Shown: piece after piece, positions 21,890 to 32,270 of the stretch | Layout: every line of letters begins with the position of its first letter | Numbering within the stretch: position 1 is the stretch's first letter | Assembly: GCA_963556195.1 (NCBI GenBank) | Contig: OY744533.1 | Span: forward strand, 48,413,249 to 48,477,248 | Source of the DNA: Sepiola atlantica | Taxonomy: Eukaryota > Mollusca > Cephalopoda > Sepiida > Sepiolidae | Direction: 5' to 3' | DNA: 64,000 nucleotides | Notes under the pieces: model-generated | Told to the model about the DNA's origin: nothing | Databases searched by the model: none | The model's input: only the letters and a program-made list of their open reading frames with translations | Translations under genes and position numbers: made by a program

Positions 21890-22850
21890 ATTGTAATACT
21901 TGCATTCCGAAAAATTTGAAATTTCAACAAACAGGATATGCCTAAACTATATTTCGATAAGACTAATTATCGTTGGAGGGGTGTATTACTTACATTCAGA
22001 TAATAAGGAAAACAGTCCATGCAAAACAGCATTTTTGTAGTATGTCATGCTTTTACTTTATATAACGATTATTTTTGTTAATATATTTCATATTAAACTA
22101 TAATGTATGATCTTAAAATATATAAGAAGTAATAATATAAAAGTAAATTTATATATTTCAGATCGATTCAAATAAGAACTAATTTTTTAAAAAATGAACC
22201 TTATTATTACATATTTGAAATTTTTATTTTTAATAAGTTTAATACAGTTATTAATAAATAAATAAATTATTAAATCAAAGCTTATAGAAATGTGCTCAAT
22301 AGTAAATAGAGCTATTTAGATCATTATTTTTATTCACACAGACATGTACAAAAAGCCGCTACACTGGCTTTCCCAATGTGAACATCTGAGTGAAAGATCA
22401 GATTTTTTTTTATTACTCACAGGTTCACTCTTTCTTTAGTAAAATATGTCTCCTGGGTAAAATACAAAAGTGCCTAGGATACTCTTTAGTCATTCCACCC
22501 AACTATCCCAAAACTGACCATTAATCGAACCTTTCATTTTTTTATATTATGATTTAATTTCACAATTAAATTCAAACACTTATTACATATAAAATCAATT
22601 AATCAAAATGTTGCGTTGTCTTATTATTTCATTAATATCGACATTAATTATTTATCCTTTTTTCGATGGCGTCTGACATATTTATCGCAGTAAATTAAAG
22701 TCGTCTCTATATTATTAACATTATATTTACATAATGATTCATTTTCATAATTAAATTGAAACAAAGGGTGTAATACTTATATTCAATAAAATTATGAAGT
22801 TTCCACGCATGAGATATGCCTAAACTATATTTCGGTCCGTTTTTGTCATT
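21890..22850. other. AT-rich block with shared repeat words
   Basis: GATATGCCTAAACTATATTTCG occurs (in shortened form) at about 21937 and 22813, giving a diverged direct repeat. Within the block, 22290-22380 matches the outer end of the 10.7 kb palindrome family (ACAGACATGTACAAAA), and 22515-22725 matches 25860-26080. Confidence 0.6.
22515..22725 (+). repeat. Dispersed ~210-bp repeat, copy 1
   Basis: TTATATTATGATTT, AAATTCAAACA, TTATTACATATA, CATTAATATCGACATTAAT and TTTATCGCAG recur in the same order at 25860-26080. Confidence 0.85.
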
Positions 22851-22858
22851 TATCCTCG

Positions 22859-23318
22859 TTCACATTTTCATATTTGATTTTTACTACTACGTTCACATTT
22901 ATATATATTATTTTTATTTTCTTTCACAGCTTTCACATTTTCATATTTGATTTTTACTACTACGTTCACATTTGTATATATTATTTTATTTTCTTTCACA
23001 CCGTTCACATTTTCATATTTGGTTTTTACTACTACGTTCACATTTATATATATTATTTTTATTTTCTTTCACACCGTTCACATTTTCATATTTGGTTTTT
23101 ACTACTACGTTCACATTTGTATATATTATTTTCTTTTTCTTTCACAGCTTTCACATTTTCATATTTGATTTTTACTACTACGTTCACATTTGTATATATT
23201 ATTTTATTTTATTTCACACCGTTCACATTTTCATATTTGGTTTTTACTACTACGTTCACATTTATATATATTATTTTTATTTTCTTTCACAGCTTTCACA
23301 TTTTCATATTTGATTTTT
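22859..23318 (+). repeat. 73-bp minisatellite, about 6.3 copies
   Basis: Units start at 22859, 22932, 23004, 23077, 23150, 23222 and 23295, alternating 72 and 73 bp. Each contains TTCACATTTTCATATTTG and TTTTTACTACTACGTTCACA. Two variants are interspersed (CAGCTTTCAC with GATTTTT, versus CACCGTTCAC with GGTTTTT). Because three units approximate a multiple of three bases, all three forward frames stay open for 70-154 codons. The Phe/Ile/Tyr-rich peptides are artefacts. Confidence 0.97.
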
Positions 23319-23609
23319 TTTCTATTGCATCAGTTTAGATGGGCTTCAGATATTCTTTGTTTAATTTTATTTTTGTTTTATGAAACGAAAAAATCTATTT
23401 AAAATAATGAATTGTATTTCTTTACGTACTAAAATATTTCAGTTATTTTATGGACCTAACCCATAATTGCCACTAGTGACCCAAGATAGAATTAAAGGAA
23501 AATTTCAATTGTGATTTTAGATTTTCTGAAAAATGTAACTCTTATTGAAACTTATTTGAATGTCCTAACTGATAACATATAGATTTGTATAACACACAAA
23601 CACAAATTG

Positions 23610-23612
<3 letters not shown>

Positions 23613-23685
<73 letters not shown>
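23613..23685. repeat. (TA)n microsatellite
   Basis: Uninterrupted TA run. Confidence 0.98.
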
Positions 23686-23688
<3 letters not shown>

Positions 23689-23689
23689 C

Positions 23690-24365
23690 TGCGGCTATTG
23701 TGTAGGTTTCTATAAAATTTTGTTCAAAGTTTTAACTAATTTGGTTTATTGGTTTTTGAGTTATGATTGATCAAAGAAATGAGATTTCCAGCATAGGCCA
23801 TTCGTGAAGTCTATTAATTTCGTATTTTTCTTTTCGTTTTTATTTACTTATCATCTCTCAGTGTTTATTTGGTTTTTCGTTCTTATGAAATTTTTCGTCC
23901 GCTTATTTTTTTTATATCTGTTTCTTTCGCTCGAATTGTTTCCATTTAACATACTAATTGTATCCATGCCATGACATTTGACAGTGACAGAGTTGTCTTC
24001 CCATTTATTTTCACAAGAAACGTCAAATGGACGCCAAAATAGCTGACAGCGTTCCATATCATCCCTGTCTTTTGTCCGAGCGCTTGCATGAAGGAGCACC
24101 CATTTTAGCATTTTTATTGGGTATTTTTTTCAGTGTGTCATTCGATGAGAAACATGTCGCATCTCTTTAAAATAACTCTTTCAAAATAGCCACGTGCAGA
24201 ACAATAAGATTGAGATTCTTAAAACAGAACAGCTATTTTCGTTGTGTTTATTTAATTAGATTTCACGACGCATTAATTTATTAAATTAAGCGAAATTGCC
24301 TTTTTATTTGAGACATATTAACAAAGATAATCTCTTTTATATAAAGCTAGATATGTGTATATGTT
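23690..24365. other. No gene recognised; one minus-strand open frame
   Basis: The minus-strand frame 24111-23851 (86 codons) has mixed composition with a WRPFDVSCENKWEDN segment. I do not recognise it and cannot tell it from chance. Confidence 0.3.
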
Positions 24366-24369
24366 TATA

Positions 24370-25545
24370 CATTTCTATGTATCGGATTCATTCACAAACT
24401 GATTAACATATCATTATGGATTTCGGAACACAGCTGTTGGGCGTAAGGGTGCAGATAAAATACAGAAATAGTATCGAAACAGTTAAACAGAGGTGTCGCT
24501 AAGATCAAGTCCAAATGAATGTTGATATCTCTCTCCAGTGTAAAAAAAAAACGTCGTTCAGTCCAACATAAAAAAAAAATCCAGCACTATTTTCTCCTTT
24601 CGTTCGCTTTACGATCCCACGTTCAGAACGATCTCCACCTCTCTCACAGAATCTTCATTTTTGTTCTCTTATTAAAATAAAATGCGACGCATGCAAACCA
24701 ACTTAATTTGCATAAATCTCTCTCTCGACGCCGCTGCCCGGATCTTCAAATAAAAACCTTATTTGACTTTCTGACGCTTTTCTCCTCCCACTCCTCTTTC
24801 TTTTTTGTCGTCAGCGAGCGTTTTCGGGTTCGTCCCCCACACAGCATATCAGACGCTGCCTCTTTGAACGGCGCCGACAAGTGTCTGCATTTACGTCAGT
24901 CGGCCGCTCTCCGTTACAAAGGGTGGGTAATGTGGGCTGTATTTAGTTTAATTTCGTTTTCTGCAAAGGGGGCAAAGAAGTAGCAGAATCCCTTCGTGAA
25001 AATTCATATACATCTGATTTTTGTGAAATATTAGTAATTGACATAAGACATCAATTTATAAATATTCCTCAATTTTCTGTTTCTTTGGAGTATTTTAAAA
25101 GGTTTTAAAAGGTATAATATGAGTACAACCTTCCGTTTGAAAATTCATTTTTTTCAGATTTTCATTAAATTTGATGCATATTCATTAGACACAAATTAAG
25201 CAAGATTACCGGATGTTTACTTTTTTATTAAGACCTTTTAAGCTTAAGCTTTAAATTTTGACATTGTCTATAATGAAAATCATGCAATTGATTTTGATCA
25301 AAATTGGAATAAGGATTCCAGACATAAGGTTTAGTATCATTATATGTTGATTTTAATCTTCGCAACTGAATATAAAATGACGCAAAAATGTTCTGATCTG
25401 GGAATTAATTTTAACCGTCCTCGGACGGGTATTCATCTAATGTGTATAGATTTGTATCATAGGATTCAATCCTAAACTAATTAATCGATCATAATGAATG
25501 TTTGGAACTTTTCGTGGAATTAATTTTCCCGTCATGTGACAGGTA
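24370..25545 (+). repeat. Interspersed repeat R550, copy 2, carrying an insertion
   Basis: The head (24370-24451) and body (24926-25440) align with copies at 905-1840 and 45535-46545. Landmarks are CACAGCTG, GCGTAAGGG, AAATTCATATACATCTGATT, TTTAAGCTTAAGC, GATTTTGATCAAAATTGG and GGACGGGTATTC. After the tail, 25440-25545 starts another head-like segment (CCTAAACTAATTAATCGATC), suggesting head-to-tail arrangement. The copy is interrupted at 24452-24925. Confidence 0.75.
24452..24925. mobile_element. 474-bp insertion within R550, 7-bp target-site duplication
   Basis: AAGGGTG at 24445-24451 is repeated at 24919-24925. Removing one copy plus the intervening DNA restores the continuous R550 sequence seen at 45.6 kb (GTAAGGG directly followed by the TAATGT region). 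The insert is GC-richer than its surroundings, contains an ATTTGCATAA octamer-like word near 24707 and CTCTCTCTCGACGCCGCTGC, and its frames (including 91 codons at 24708-24983) show no known domain. Its ends do not form obvious terminal inverted repeats, so the class is unresolved. Confidence 0.65.
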
Positions 25546-25858
25546 TTCTTTTTAACGTTTTATAAATTAAGAGCATAGCATACTAGGTCTTGTATAGCCT
25601 GTTTTCAGTTTTATGACCTTATTTTCAATGGTACCTGGGTATGACCTTAAAGTTAATCCAGTGGTGACGTCCAATTTATGATCTTTTGTAGAGTGTGGAA
25701 GCACCTCTTTGTTACTATTACTGCCAGGTCCATTCTGACCAGAAGTCGTAGTGCCTGCCAGGTTCATAGCCATGGTTAAATAATTAAAAAATAAGACACG
25801 AGACTGCCTAAGAAACCGTTGAGCAAGATGTTCTGCTCCATCTCATCCACTACCCCGA
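25546..25858. other. No gene recognised
   Basis: The minus-strand 68-codon frame 25773-25567 starts with MAMNLAGTTTSGQNGPGS and has ordinary composition, but matches no family I know. Confidence 0.3.
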
Positions 25859-25859
25859 A

Positions 25860-26080
25860 AATCGATATCCAATCGAAGCTTTCATTTTATTTATATTATG
25901 ATTTGATTTTCATAATTAGATTCAAACATTTATTACATATAAGATCAATTGATCGAAATTTTACGTTGTCTTATCCTTTCATTAATATCGACATTAATCA
26001 TTTAATAATTTTTCTCAATGGCTTCTTAAATGTTTATCGCAGCAAATTAAACGCGTCTCTATATTAATAACATTATGACA
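25860..26080 (+). repeat. Dispersed ~210-bp repeat, copy 2
   Basis: Matches 22515-22725. Its 3' end grades directly into the 33-bp tandem array that follows, whose unit looks like an expansion of the element's terminal AATAACATTATGA sequence. Confidence 0.85.
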
Positions 26081-26446
26081 CAATTTATACATTATATTAA
26101 TAACATCATGATACAATTTATACATTATATTAATAACATTATGATACAGTTTATACATTATATTAATAACATTATGATACAATTTATACATTATAGTAAT
26201 AACATTATGATACAGTTTATACATTATAGTAATAACATTATGATACAATTTATACATTATATTAATAACATTATGATACAGTTTATACATTATAATAATA
26301 ACATTATGATAAAATTTATACATTATAGTAATAACATTATGATACAATTTATACATTATATTAATAACATTATGATACAGTTTATACATTATAATAATAA
26401 CATTATGATAAAATTTATACATAATATTAATAACATTATAATACAA
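26063..26446 (+). repeat. 33-bp minisatellite, about 11-12 copies
   Basis: The unit carries AATAACATTATGATACA and TTTATACATTATA. Its period of 33 bp is a multiple of three, so both strands stay open: forward it reads MIQFIHYINNI repeated, reverse it reads MYKLYHNVINI repeated. Variants (GTAAT/ATAAT/TTAAT, CAG/CAA/AAA) alternate in blocks, suggesting higher-order duplication. The encoded peptides are artefacts of periodicity unless transcription is shown. Confidence 0.97.
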
Positions 26447-26715
26447 CTTCGCGTATGTTTGTTTAGACTGCGTTCAAGCAAACTGACATTCGTTATTATT
26501 CTAGGTTATTACACACGGACTACTATCTTCAGTAACATTTTCTTATAGGGATTAATCATGTATTCTTTTTGTGAGGATCCATGTTTTGTGAGTTATTTAG
26601 AAATTATCAATCATGCGCCATCATCTATGCGTTTACTGTTGGTGTTAGCTTTTTTAAGGTTTTACGGCTTGTCAATTCTTTTATGCTTCTGAATTTTTTA
26701 GCTGAGGGTTGATAA

Positions 26716-27082
26716 TTTGTATTATTTGGATTATTCAGACTATTGTTCTCATCTTGGTTGTTATTCTCACCACGTTTCGGCCGATGTAACTTCTGATCTT
26801 TTTCAGGTGTATTTTGACGAACTCGGGAATCTTTCTGTCAAACTTTCGAATCTGTACGAAATTTCGAACGGAACATTTTATTTAATCAACGAGAGTAGCA
26901 TGCTCTCGTTCCGGGTAAAAGTCTTAAGTAATTCGCGATTGTATTCTTAGTATGACCCGCACTAAGGATTGAACCTTCAACCTTCAGAAGAGTGTCACTT
27001 AGAACATAAATTTTACTTAGTACTTTATCGGTTACGCAACTGGTTTTTGAGAATAGTAGTCCGAATAATCCAAATAATATAA
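26716..27082 (-). mobile_element. tRNA-headed SINE (family S370), near full length
   Basis: Read on the minus strand, the element begins near 27050 with GTTGCGTAACCGATAAAG (A-box-like). GGTTCAATCC (B-box-like) follows about 65 bases later. The body has ACCTGAAAAAGATCAGAAG and ACATCGGCCGAAACG, and it ends in AATCCAAATAATACAAA. The same ACTATTCTC/GAATAATCCAAATAATA motif lies at both ends in opposite orientation, giving ~32-bp inverted termini. Other copies are at 31795-32166, 44311-44654, 52150-52680 and 60180-60440. No coding capacity. It may belong to the cephalopod SINE group, but I cannot confirm this. Confidence 0.75.
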
Positions 27083-27399
27083 AAAGACAATCCTTTTTAT
27101 GTAAATCTCACGCATGATTTGTATACGAGAGGTTATAGATTAATTTGTTTTGTAGACATACATTTCATAAATAAATAGTTATAAACGGTAGCCCTTGGAT
27201 GGTACCCAAACAGGTACTAGTCTAGCCAGATTAGATGTGTTTGGTGCGTAGGTTACATTAAGCATAGGAATGGGAAAATTCCATTGGAAAAGAAAAATTA
27301 GAGTTTGAAGTTAGGCTGATATTTATCGATAGTTGCGTCACGGGAGGAAATACATGGCAGAAAAGCTGGAGATCTCTTGCCTCTGGGAATTAAACGTCG

Positions 27400-29150
27400 A
27401 TGTGATCGGACGCGGTTTTAGAACTTACGGCGGGTGGAAGGGGACGATATAGTTGATCTAGATCTAAATTACTGTAAACGTTACAGTAAAAAGTAAAGCA
27501 AATCCCAGAGTAAATAATGGAATTATTTCTTTTTCTTTTTAATTACTTTCATAATCCAAGCCACAAAGAGAAATTAAGAAGAAAGAAAAGATCAACATCA
27601 CATCAACGACCAGTTTTACAACTATGCGTTACTATCTATTAAGCAAACTACTTACAACGTGTCAACGAGAGACTCAGCTGTTTGGTGAGGATGCTATCAG
27701 TGTCAGCAGTGGTAGAACTGCGATGTTTCGTTCCTAATGACCAATCTATCAAAGAAACGTTAATGGAAGGTTTCTATGGATCTATTCTGTTACTAATCAC
27801 GTGAGAGGCTGGATAAAATGACCATAAGAATATTTGGTGTATCTTTGTTCTTCTGGTGGAAGCAGAGGAATGAAAAATGCCATTAGACGTCAATGTGATC
27901 AGCGGCAGTGTTCGAGTTTACGGTGGTTGGAAACAGACGATGTAGTTCGTCTAGATATAATTTTCTCTGAAGATTACTGTAAAAAGTAAAACCAAATTCC
28001 AGAGGGAATAATGGAGTTATTTGGTGTTATGTTAGAGGGAGAAGTAAATATTGACATCTCCGTGGCTATTACTGTCACCAACACAGAGAGACGAACAGCT
28101 GTGTGGTGTCCACAAAACAACGCTGTCCAACTGTGCACAATGCAGATTGAAGAACATTCCACGCAAAGTTACATGATTAGACTGGTTTAGAGTTGCAGAG
28201 ATATGGAAAAATAATTAGTTATTTGAGCTATCCATAACTAAAGGTGTCTGATTCTGAAGAGAAAAAAAATAGAAACAAATAATAGAGTTATCTGGTGTTC
28301 TTTTAAATTTTTCCCATTATTATAGCTACAAAGAAAAAACAAGATAAAGAAGCTGAGGACGTCACTATCCAATAAGCCAACTATTACGTTCCAATTTGAG
28401 AGACGGGCAGTTGTTTCTGCCCATAACATAACACCGGACAGTTGTTAACAATGGGGATCGAAGAACACACCATTTATATGTCGCTTATTACCACAGCCAT
28501 GTTATATTATTAGACTGCTCTAGTGTTGGGAATAGATGGAGAAAATTGTTGATTATTTGGCCTATCGTTAACTGTAAATGCATGGTTTTATTTTTCTTAA
28601 TTCATAAGCAAATAAAGGAATTATTTCGCGTTCTTTTAATTTCCTCCAATAATTACATCTACCAAGAAAAAATAAGATAAAGAAGCTGAGGACCTCACTA
28701 TCTAATGGACCAACTACTACGCTCTCACTTGAGAGACGAGCTGCTGTTTCAGTCCACAACACAGTTGTTCACAGTGGGGATTAAAGCAAATCCCATACAA
28801 TGTTACAAGTCGCTTATTACCTCGACTAGGCTACATTATTAGACTAGTCTAGTATAGGGGATAGATGAAGAAAATTATTGATTATTTAGGATATCCATAA
28901 ACTATAAATGTCTGATTGTAATTTTTTAAAGAAAACACAAGCAAATGATGGAGTTATTTGTATTTTTCCTTTAAATTCATCCTATTATTACAACTATCAA
29001 GAAAAAAGGGAAAAGAAGCTGACGACCTCACTATCCAATGGGCCAACATCCACATTTCAACATAACACCGGCCAGTTGTTCACAATGGAGATCGAAGAAC
29101 ACACCACACAATGCTATACGTCACTTATTACACTACCATTGCTAATCAGA
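27400..29150 (+). repeat. Degenerate tandem array, five units of about 275-490 bp
   Basis: Unit starts near 27515, 28004, 28279, 28612 and 28935, each beginning AATAATGGAGTTATTT or a close variant. They continue with AAGAAGCTGAGGAC(G/C)TCACTATC, GAGAGACG, ACAACA..TTGTTCACAATGG and GATTATTTGG. Spacing is irregular because of indels. Minus-strand frames of 62-64 codons in three units begin with similar MLW(A/T)ETAARLS residues; their similarity comes from the repeat and I cannot assign a function. Confidence 0.75.
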
Positions 29151-29159
29151 TGAGACCTA

Positions 29160-30085
29160 CGATCAATGGCAACTAAAGGGTTAGTTTACACTCTCCAAAA
29201 AGTCTGCATAGAGGCCCTCGTCACCGGATTTAGTTAAAGATGATAATCAAGACCGAAGTGGCATGCATAGGGGTGGCCGATGGGGTGCTATACCTGGAGA
29301 TCCAAATTGGCGGGGGGAATCGAAGCATATTCAAAGTATTTCTCTTTTCTCTTAATATTTCTCAGTATTATAATTGATAATTGGAGTTTTGGAGCATGCA
29401 ATAAAGGAGTTGTCAACGAGCATCACGAATGCATCATCATACCTCTGCACGCAACTGCAAGACCGTGTTTACTGTTGAAGGTGTTTCCTTGTGTTCTAAA
29501 ACTGTACTAAAACAATGTCTTTCGCAGTTTGATGTCTTCCTTACTGCCGACCTATGTATATAAACTTTGGAATCAGTGAACAATTAAGGGTTAATATGGC
29601 CGCCTTTTATTTTATCCGTGACAAAAGAAAACGGGACAATTGTTCATTTATCGGAACATGTAGGCAGCAACGAGGTTCGCCGCTGTGTTGGCAGATCACG
29701 TGATATTCTCGAAGCTAACTCGCAGCAGAAGGCACAACGGACTATCGCACGTGGTTTCAGATTACATTGTCCATGGATAAAATAATTGAAAATAGAACCG
29801 CCGTTGTAATACAATAATCTTAATTGTAACGGTTAATAAGATCCGCGTCTAGACGTTTTTATATTCGACCGGTGAAAGTAATGGCACGAATATCGAGATG
29901 CAGCTGGGTAGTAAGAGGGATGGATAACTCTTAGAGAGGCGGACATTTTGAGTTTTAGCTGAAACCTAATTGAATGTAAGGAATCTTACGAAATAAATAC
30001 TTTTTGTTGTCAATTGTTTTATTAAATGTTTCAATATACAGAATGGAGAAAAATAATCTGACACAGTTGTAGGTTTTAATAAAAG
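29160..30085. other. Low-repeat stretch without recognised gene
   Basis: GC is higher than average around 29580-29960. An ATGGCCGCCTTTTATTTTAT start at about 29596 opens 34 codons before a stop, without a recognisable product. The 76-codon frame 29280-29510 is also unassigned. Confidence 0.35.
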
Positions 30086-30568
30086 AAAATTAGAATAAAT
30101 AATGAAATAGTATTTTTAATTTTCCAAATATACATATGATATCATTTTGTATTATATCGTTTGAAAAATGAAATAAGTATTTTTTTTTCTTTTCAAAATC
30201 TACATATGGCGCTATTTTGGTTTTATTTTGTTTTCTCTGAGGATATTTAAGGTCAAAGGGATGCACTTATCGCACTCGATATAGTGAACAATTAAATGTC
30301 ATTCGTCAAGAAATTGTTGCCATTTCATATGAAATTATCCGTCGAGTTATGAACAGCTTTCTCAAACGTCTTCACCACTATGTGGAAAATAATGGAAAAC
30401 ATTTGACTGATGTAACTTTTAAAAAAAAATAAAACAAAATGACATGCGCACATTTGGAAAATAAATAAAAATACTGTTTTCATTATTCAAACAACATCAA
30501 ACAAAATGGCATTATATGTTATTTTGAAAATAAAAATACTTTTTTTAATTATTTATTCTAATTTGCTT
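30086..30568 (+). mobile_element. Deleted DNA transposon with residual transposase C-terminus
   Basis: The outer ~150 bp on each side are inverted copies. AAATTAGAATAAATAAT near 30086 pairs with ATTATTTATTCTAATTT ending near 30568, and each arm holds two sub-repeats ending in (C/A)AAATGCATATGG-like or complementary words. Between them, 30268-30432 encodes about 54 codons ending in a stop, including RQEIVAISYEIIRRVMNSF, KRLHHYVENNGKHL and TDVTFK. This is the typical carboxyl end of a Tc1/mariner-superfamily DDE transposase (family form RVM..L..R...CV..NG.HL.D.IF). The catalytic core is missing, so it could move only with help from another element. Confidence 0.8.
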
Positions 30569-30589
30569 TTTTTTGTACTAATGCATTAC

Positions 30590-30870
30590 CGCTTATCAAG
30601 GCCCAAAGGCCACTCGAGGCATAAGGGTTAATTAATCTATCAATTAAACAGTAAGACTAACACATGAGGATTCGAGACGATGGTTGAAACTGGGCAGAAT
30701 TTGATTATTTAAGATGACAGCTCAACTAGAATCTGTTTACATTAGACTTGAAAATAAGCATGTTGTAGTCGGCTCGGAGGCAGCCCCACGGTATTGGTTT
30801 CCACTGACTGGGAATTTTTTGAAAGTAACTCTGCTCATCAAAGTTTTATATAGCTCCAGTTACACAAAGG
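30590..30870 (-). pseudogene. LINE 3' end fragment
   Basis: On the minus strand, from about 30830 down, the sequence carries the end of the LINE reading frame: a degenerate W...PWGCLPSDYNM-like tail and, closer to 30600, CCTCGAGTGGCCTTTGGGCC, which corresponds to the LEW(P/L)(L/F)..I terminus seen at 60.6 kb. It overlaps a meaningless forward 63-codon frame. It is heavily mutated and truncated at both sides. Confidence 0.65.
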
Positions 30871-30992
30871 AAGAAAGGAAAATTATTTACAGTGGTTGTA
30901 GCTAGACGGGGTTTTGCTGTGAATATTTTAATGGGGAAACCAGAGATTGTATTTAAGTTCAGCGTCTAACATGAAAAAAACGATAGAGTATT

Positions 30993-31322
30993 GATTTACT
31001 TATCTCCAGGAGTTAGACACAAGGCCAGTTTTTATCTTACTCCCACAAGTAAGATGTGACCCCAGGTCGGGTCGGGAAAGTGGGGTTTAAAAATTGCCTC
31101 GGCAGCCCCGGTAGGGGCGCCTCAGACAGTAAGCAATAAACTTACTCCTCGACAAAGAGGGAAGACGAAGCCTGGGAGGGTGGCCCTCCTAGAACTGCAC
31201 AGGACAGACCCATAGACCGGCGTAAATCAAGCCCCGAAGGCCAAGACAATACCAGTCTATGGGGTGCAGTATCCATCGGAACAGATACTACACTTTGATC
31301 TTAGACAAAAGGCCAAGAGTAA
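30993..31322 (-). mobile_element. U2-like SINE, copy with head
   Basis: Minus strand: CTCTTGGCCTTTTGTCTAAG then ATCAAAGTGTAGTATCTG and TTCCGATGGATACTGCACC. U2 snRNA begins with a TCGGCCTTTTGGCTAAGATC block followed by AAGTGTAGTATCTGTTC, so about 40 bases match with few changes. The body follows with CTAGGAGGGCCACCCTCCCA and a TTATTGCTTACTGTCTGAGG word, then ACCTTGTGTCTAACTCC-type 3' sequence. The head adjoins LINE sequence at 31322. About 330 bp, non-coding. Confidence 0.8.
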
Positions 31323-31740
31323 GAGGGCATCCCCAATAGATTTAGAAGTCGATTTTGTACTCTGTCAATGCACAAAATGGTGCTCTGAGCGGCACCTCCC
31401 TGTATGTGGCAACAGTACTTCATCTTAGTAATATATGACTCTTCTACAGATAGAGGATTGCGTCATGGGTGTGATATACTTTTAGGAGCGGTAGAATGAT
31501 CCAACCATTTTTCCAGTGACCTAGCAACAGATTTTATGTAAGTCTTCCATTTAAGGTCTGAAGTGAAAGTCAGTCGTAGAAGCTTATAAAAATTTCCTCA
31601 ATGAAAATTTTTAAGTGGGAAAAAGTCAGGGTCCGGGCGTTGGTAGTAAAAGGAGAGAATCTTGTTGGTTGTCTGTAGTGTCCGGTGATGATAGTTTTGC
31701 CTCCGATACGAATGAGTCCTCGTTTACTGATGAGATTTTA
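31322..31740 (-). pseudogene. LINE reverse transcriptase fragment
   Basis: Minus-strand translation gives LTFTSDLKWKTYIKSVARSL, then EKWLDHSTAPKSISHP and YCCHI.GGAAQSTILCIDRV followed by QNRLLNLLG. This corresponds to the region of a non-LTR retrotransposon ORF2 just before its C-terminus, upstream of the SLRPLSHR block seen in the 0.3 kb copy. Internal stops are present. The fragment ends abruptly where the U2-like SINE begins (minus-strand order), either because the SINE inserted there or because the two share a breakpoint. Confidence 0.75.
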
Positions 31741-31794
31741 ATAGTTTTTTTTATGTAGTCTGTTCTATGCGGAATTCGAATTTCGATATAATAC

Positions 31795-32166
31795 TGTAAA
31801 GACGTCGCGCAACGGATAAAGGTGTTAAGTGAAAAGCAGTTGTAAGCGACAGTTTTCTGTTGGTGGAAGGTTAAATCCTCACTACAGGCGGCACTAACGA
31901 AGCGTAAAATAAAAATTACTTATCACTTTTTCCCGGTCATGGTTGAAGGAACGAGAACATTCTCCCCTCGTGGGTTAAACAAACGGCTCAGTTCGAAATT
32001 CCGTACAGATTCCTGACTTCGACATAAAGATTCACGAGTTCGACATAAAGATACACGAGTTCGACAAGATGCACGTGAAGAAGGTCGAAGGTTACATCGG
32101 CCGAAACGTTGTGAGAATAACATCCAATATTAGAATAGTAGTGCGAATAATCAAAATAATACAAGG
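31795..32166 (+). mobile_element. S370 tRNA-headed SINE, copy 2
   Basis: Begins with a GTCGCGCAACGGATAAAG A-box-like head and a GGTTAAATCC B-box-like word. It continues with CGGTCATGGTTGA, ACGAGAACATTCTCCC, CGAGTTCGACA (duplicated), GAAGAAGGTCGAAGGTTACA and TCGGCCGAAACGTTGTG, ending ATAATCAAAATAATACAA. It is in opposite orientation to the 26.7 kb copy. Confidence 0.75.
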
Positions 32167-32225
32167 TCTCTCGATGAATTAATTGCGTGTGTACGTACGG
32201 GGGTGATAAGTCTGAGTGCATCAGA

Positions 32226-32270
32226 TGTGCAATTTTTGTTGTTGTTGTTGTTGTTTCTGTTGTTGTTAAA
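32226..32270. repeat. (TTG)n-rich stretch
   Basis: TTGTTGTTG-type run with interruptions inside a 67-codon frame that I do not assign. Confidence 0.85.

Noticed and set aside
22859..23318. CRISPR array
   Set aside because: Units are contiguous near-identical 73-bp repeats without unique spacers, in an animal-type sequence context.
22874..23338. Overlapping plus-strand frames of 70-154 codons
   Set aside because: Three frames are open at once because of the 73-bp minisatellite. The peptides are permutations of the same repeat.
26015..26548. 143- and 157-codon frames on opposite strands
   Set aside because: A 33-bp tandem array keeps both strands open, and there is no independent sign of coding.
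31923..32221. Minus-strand frames of 66 and 77 codons
   Set aside because: They lie inside the S370 SINE copy. Similar peptides (YHN.SVDVTSDLLQVHLVE) occur at 44483-44716 only because both are SINE copies.
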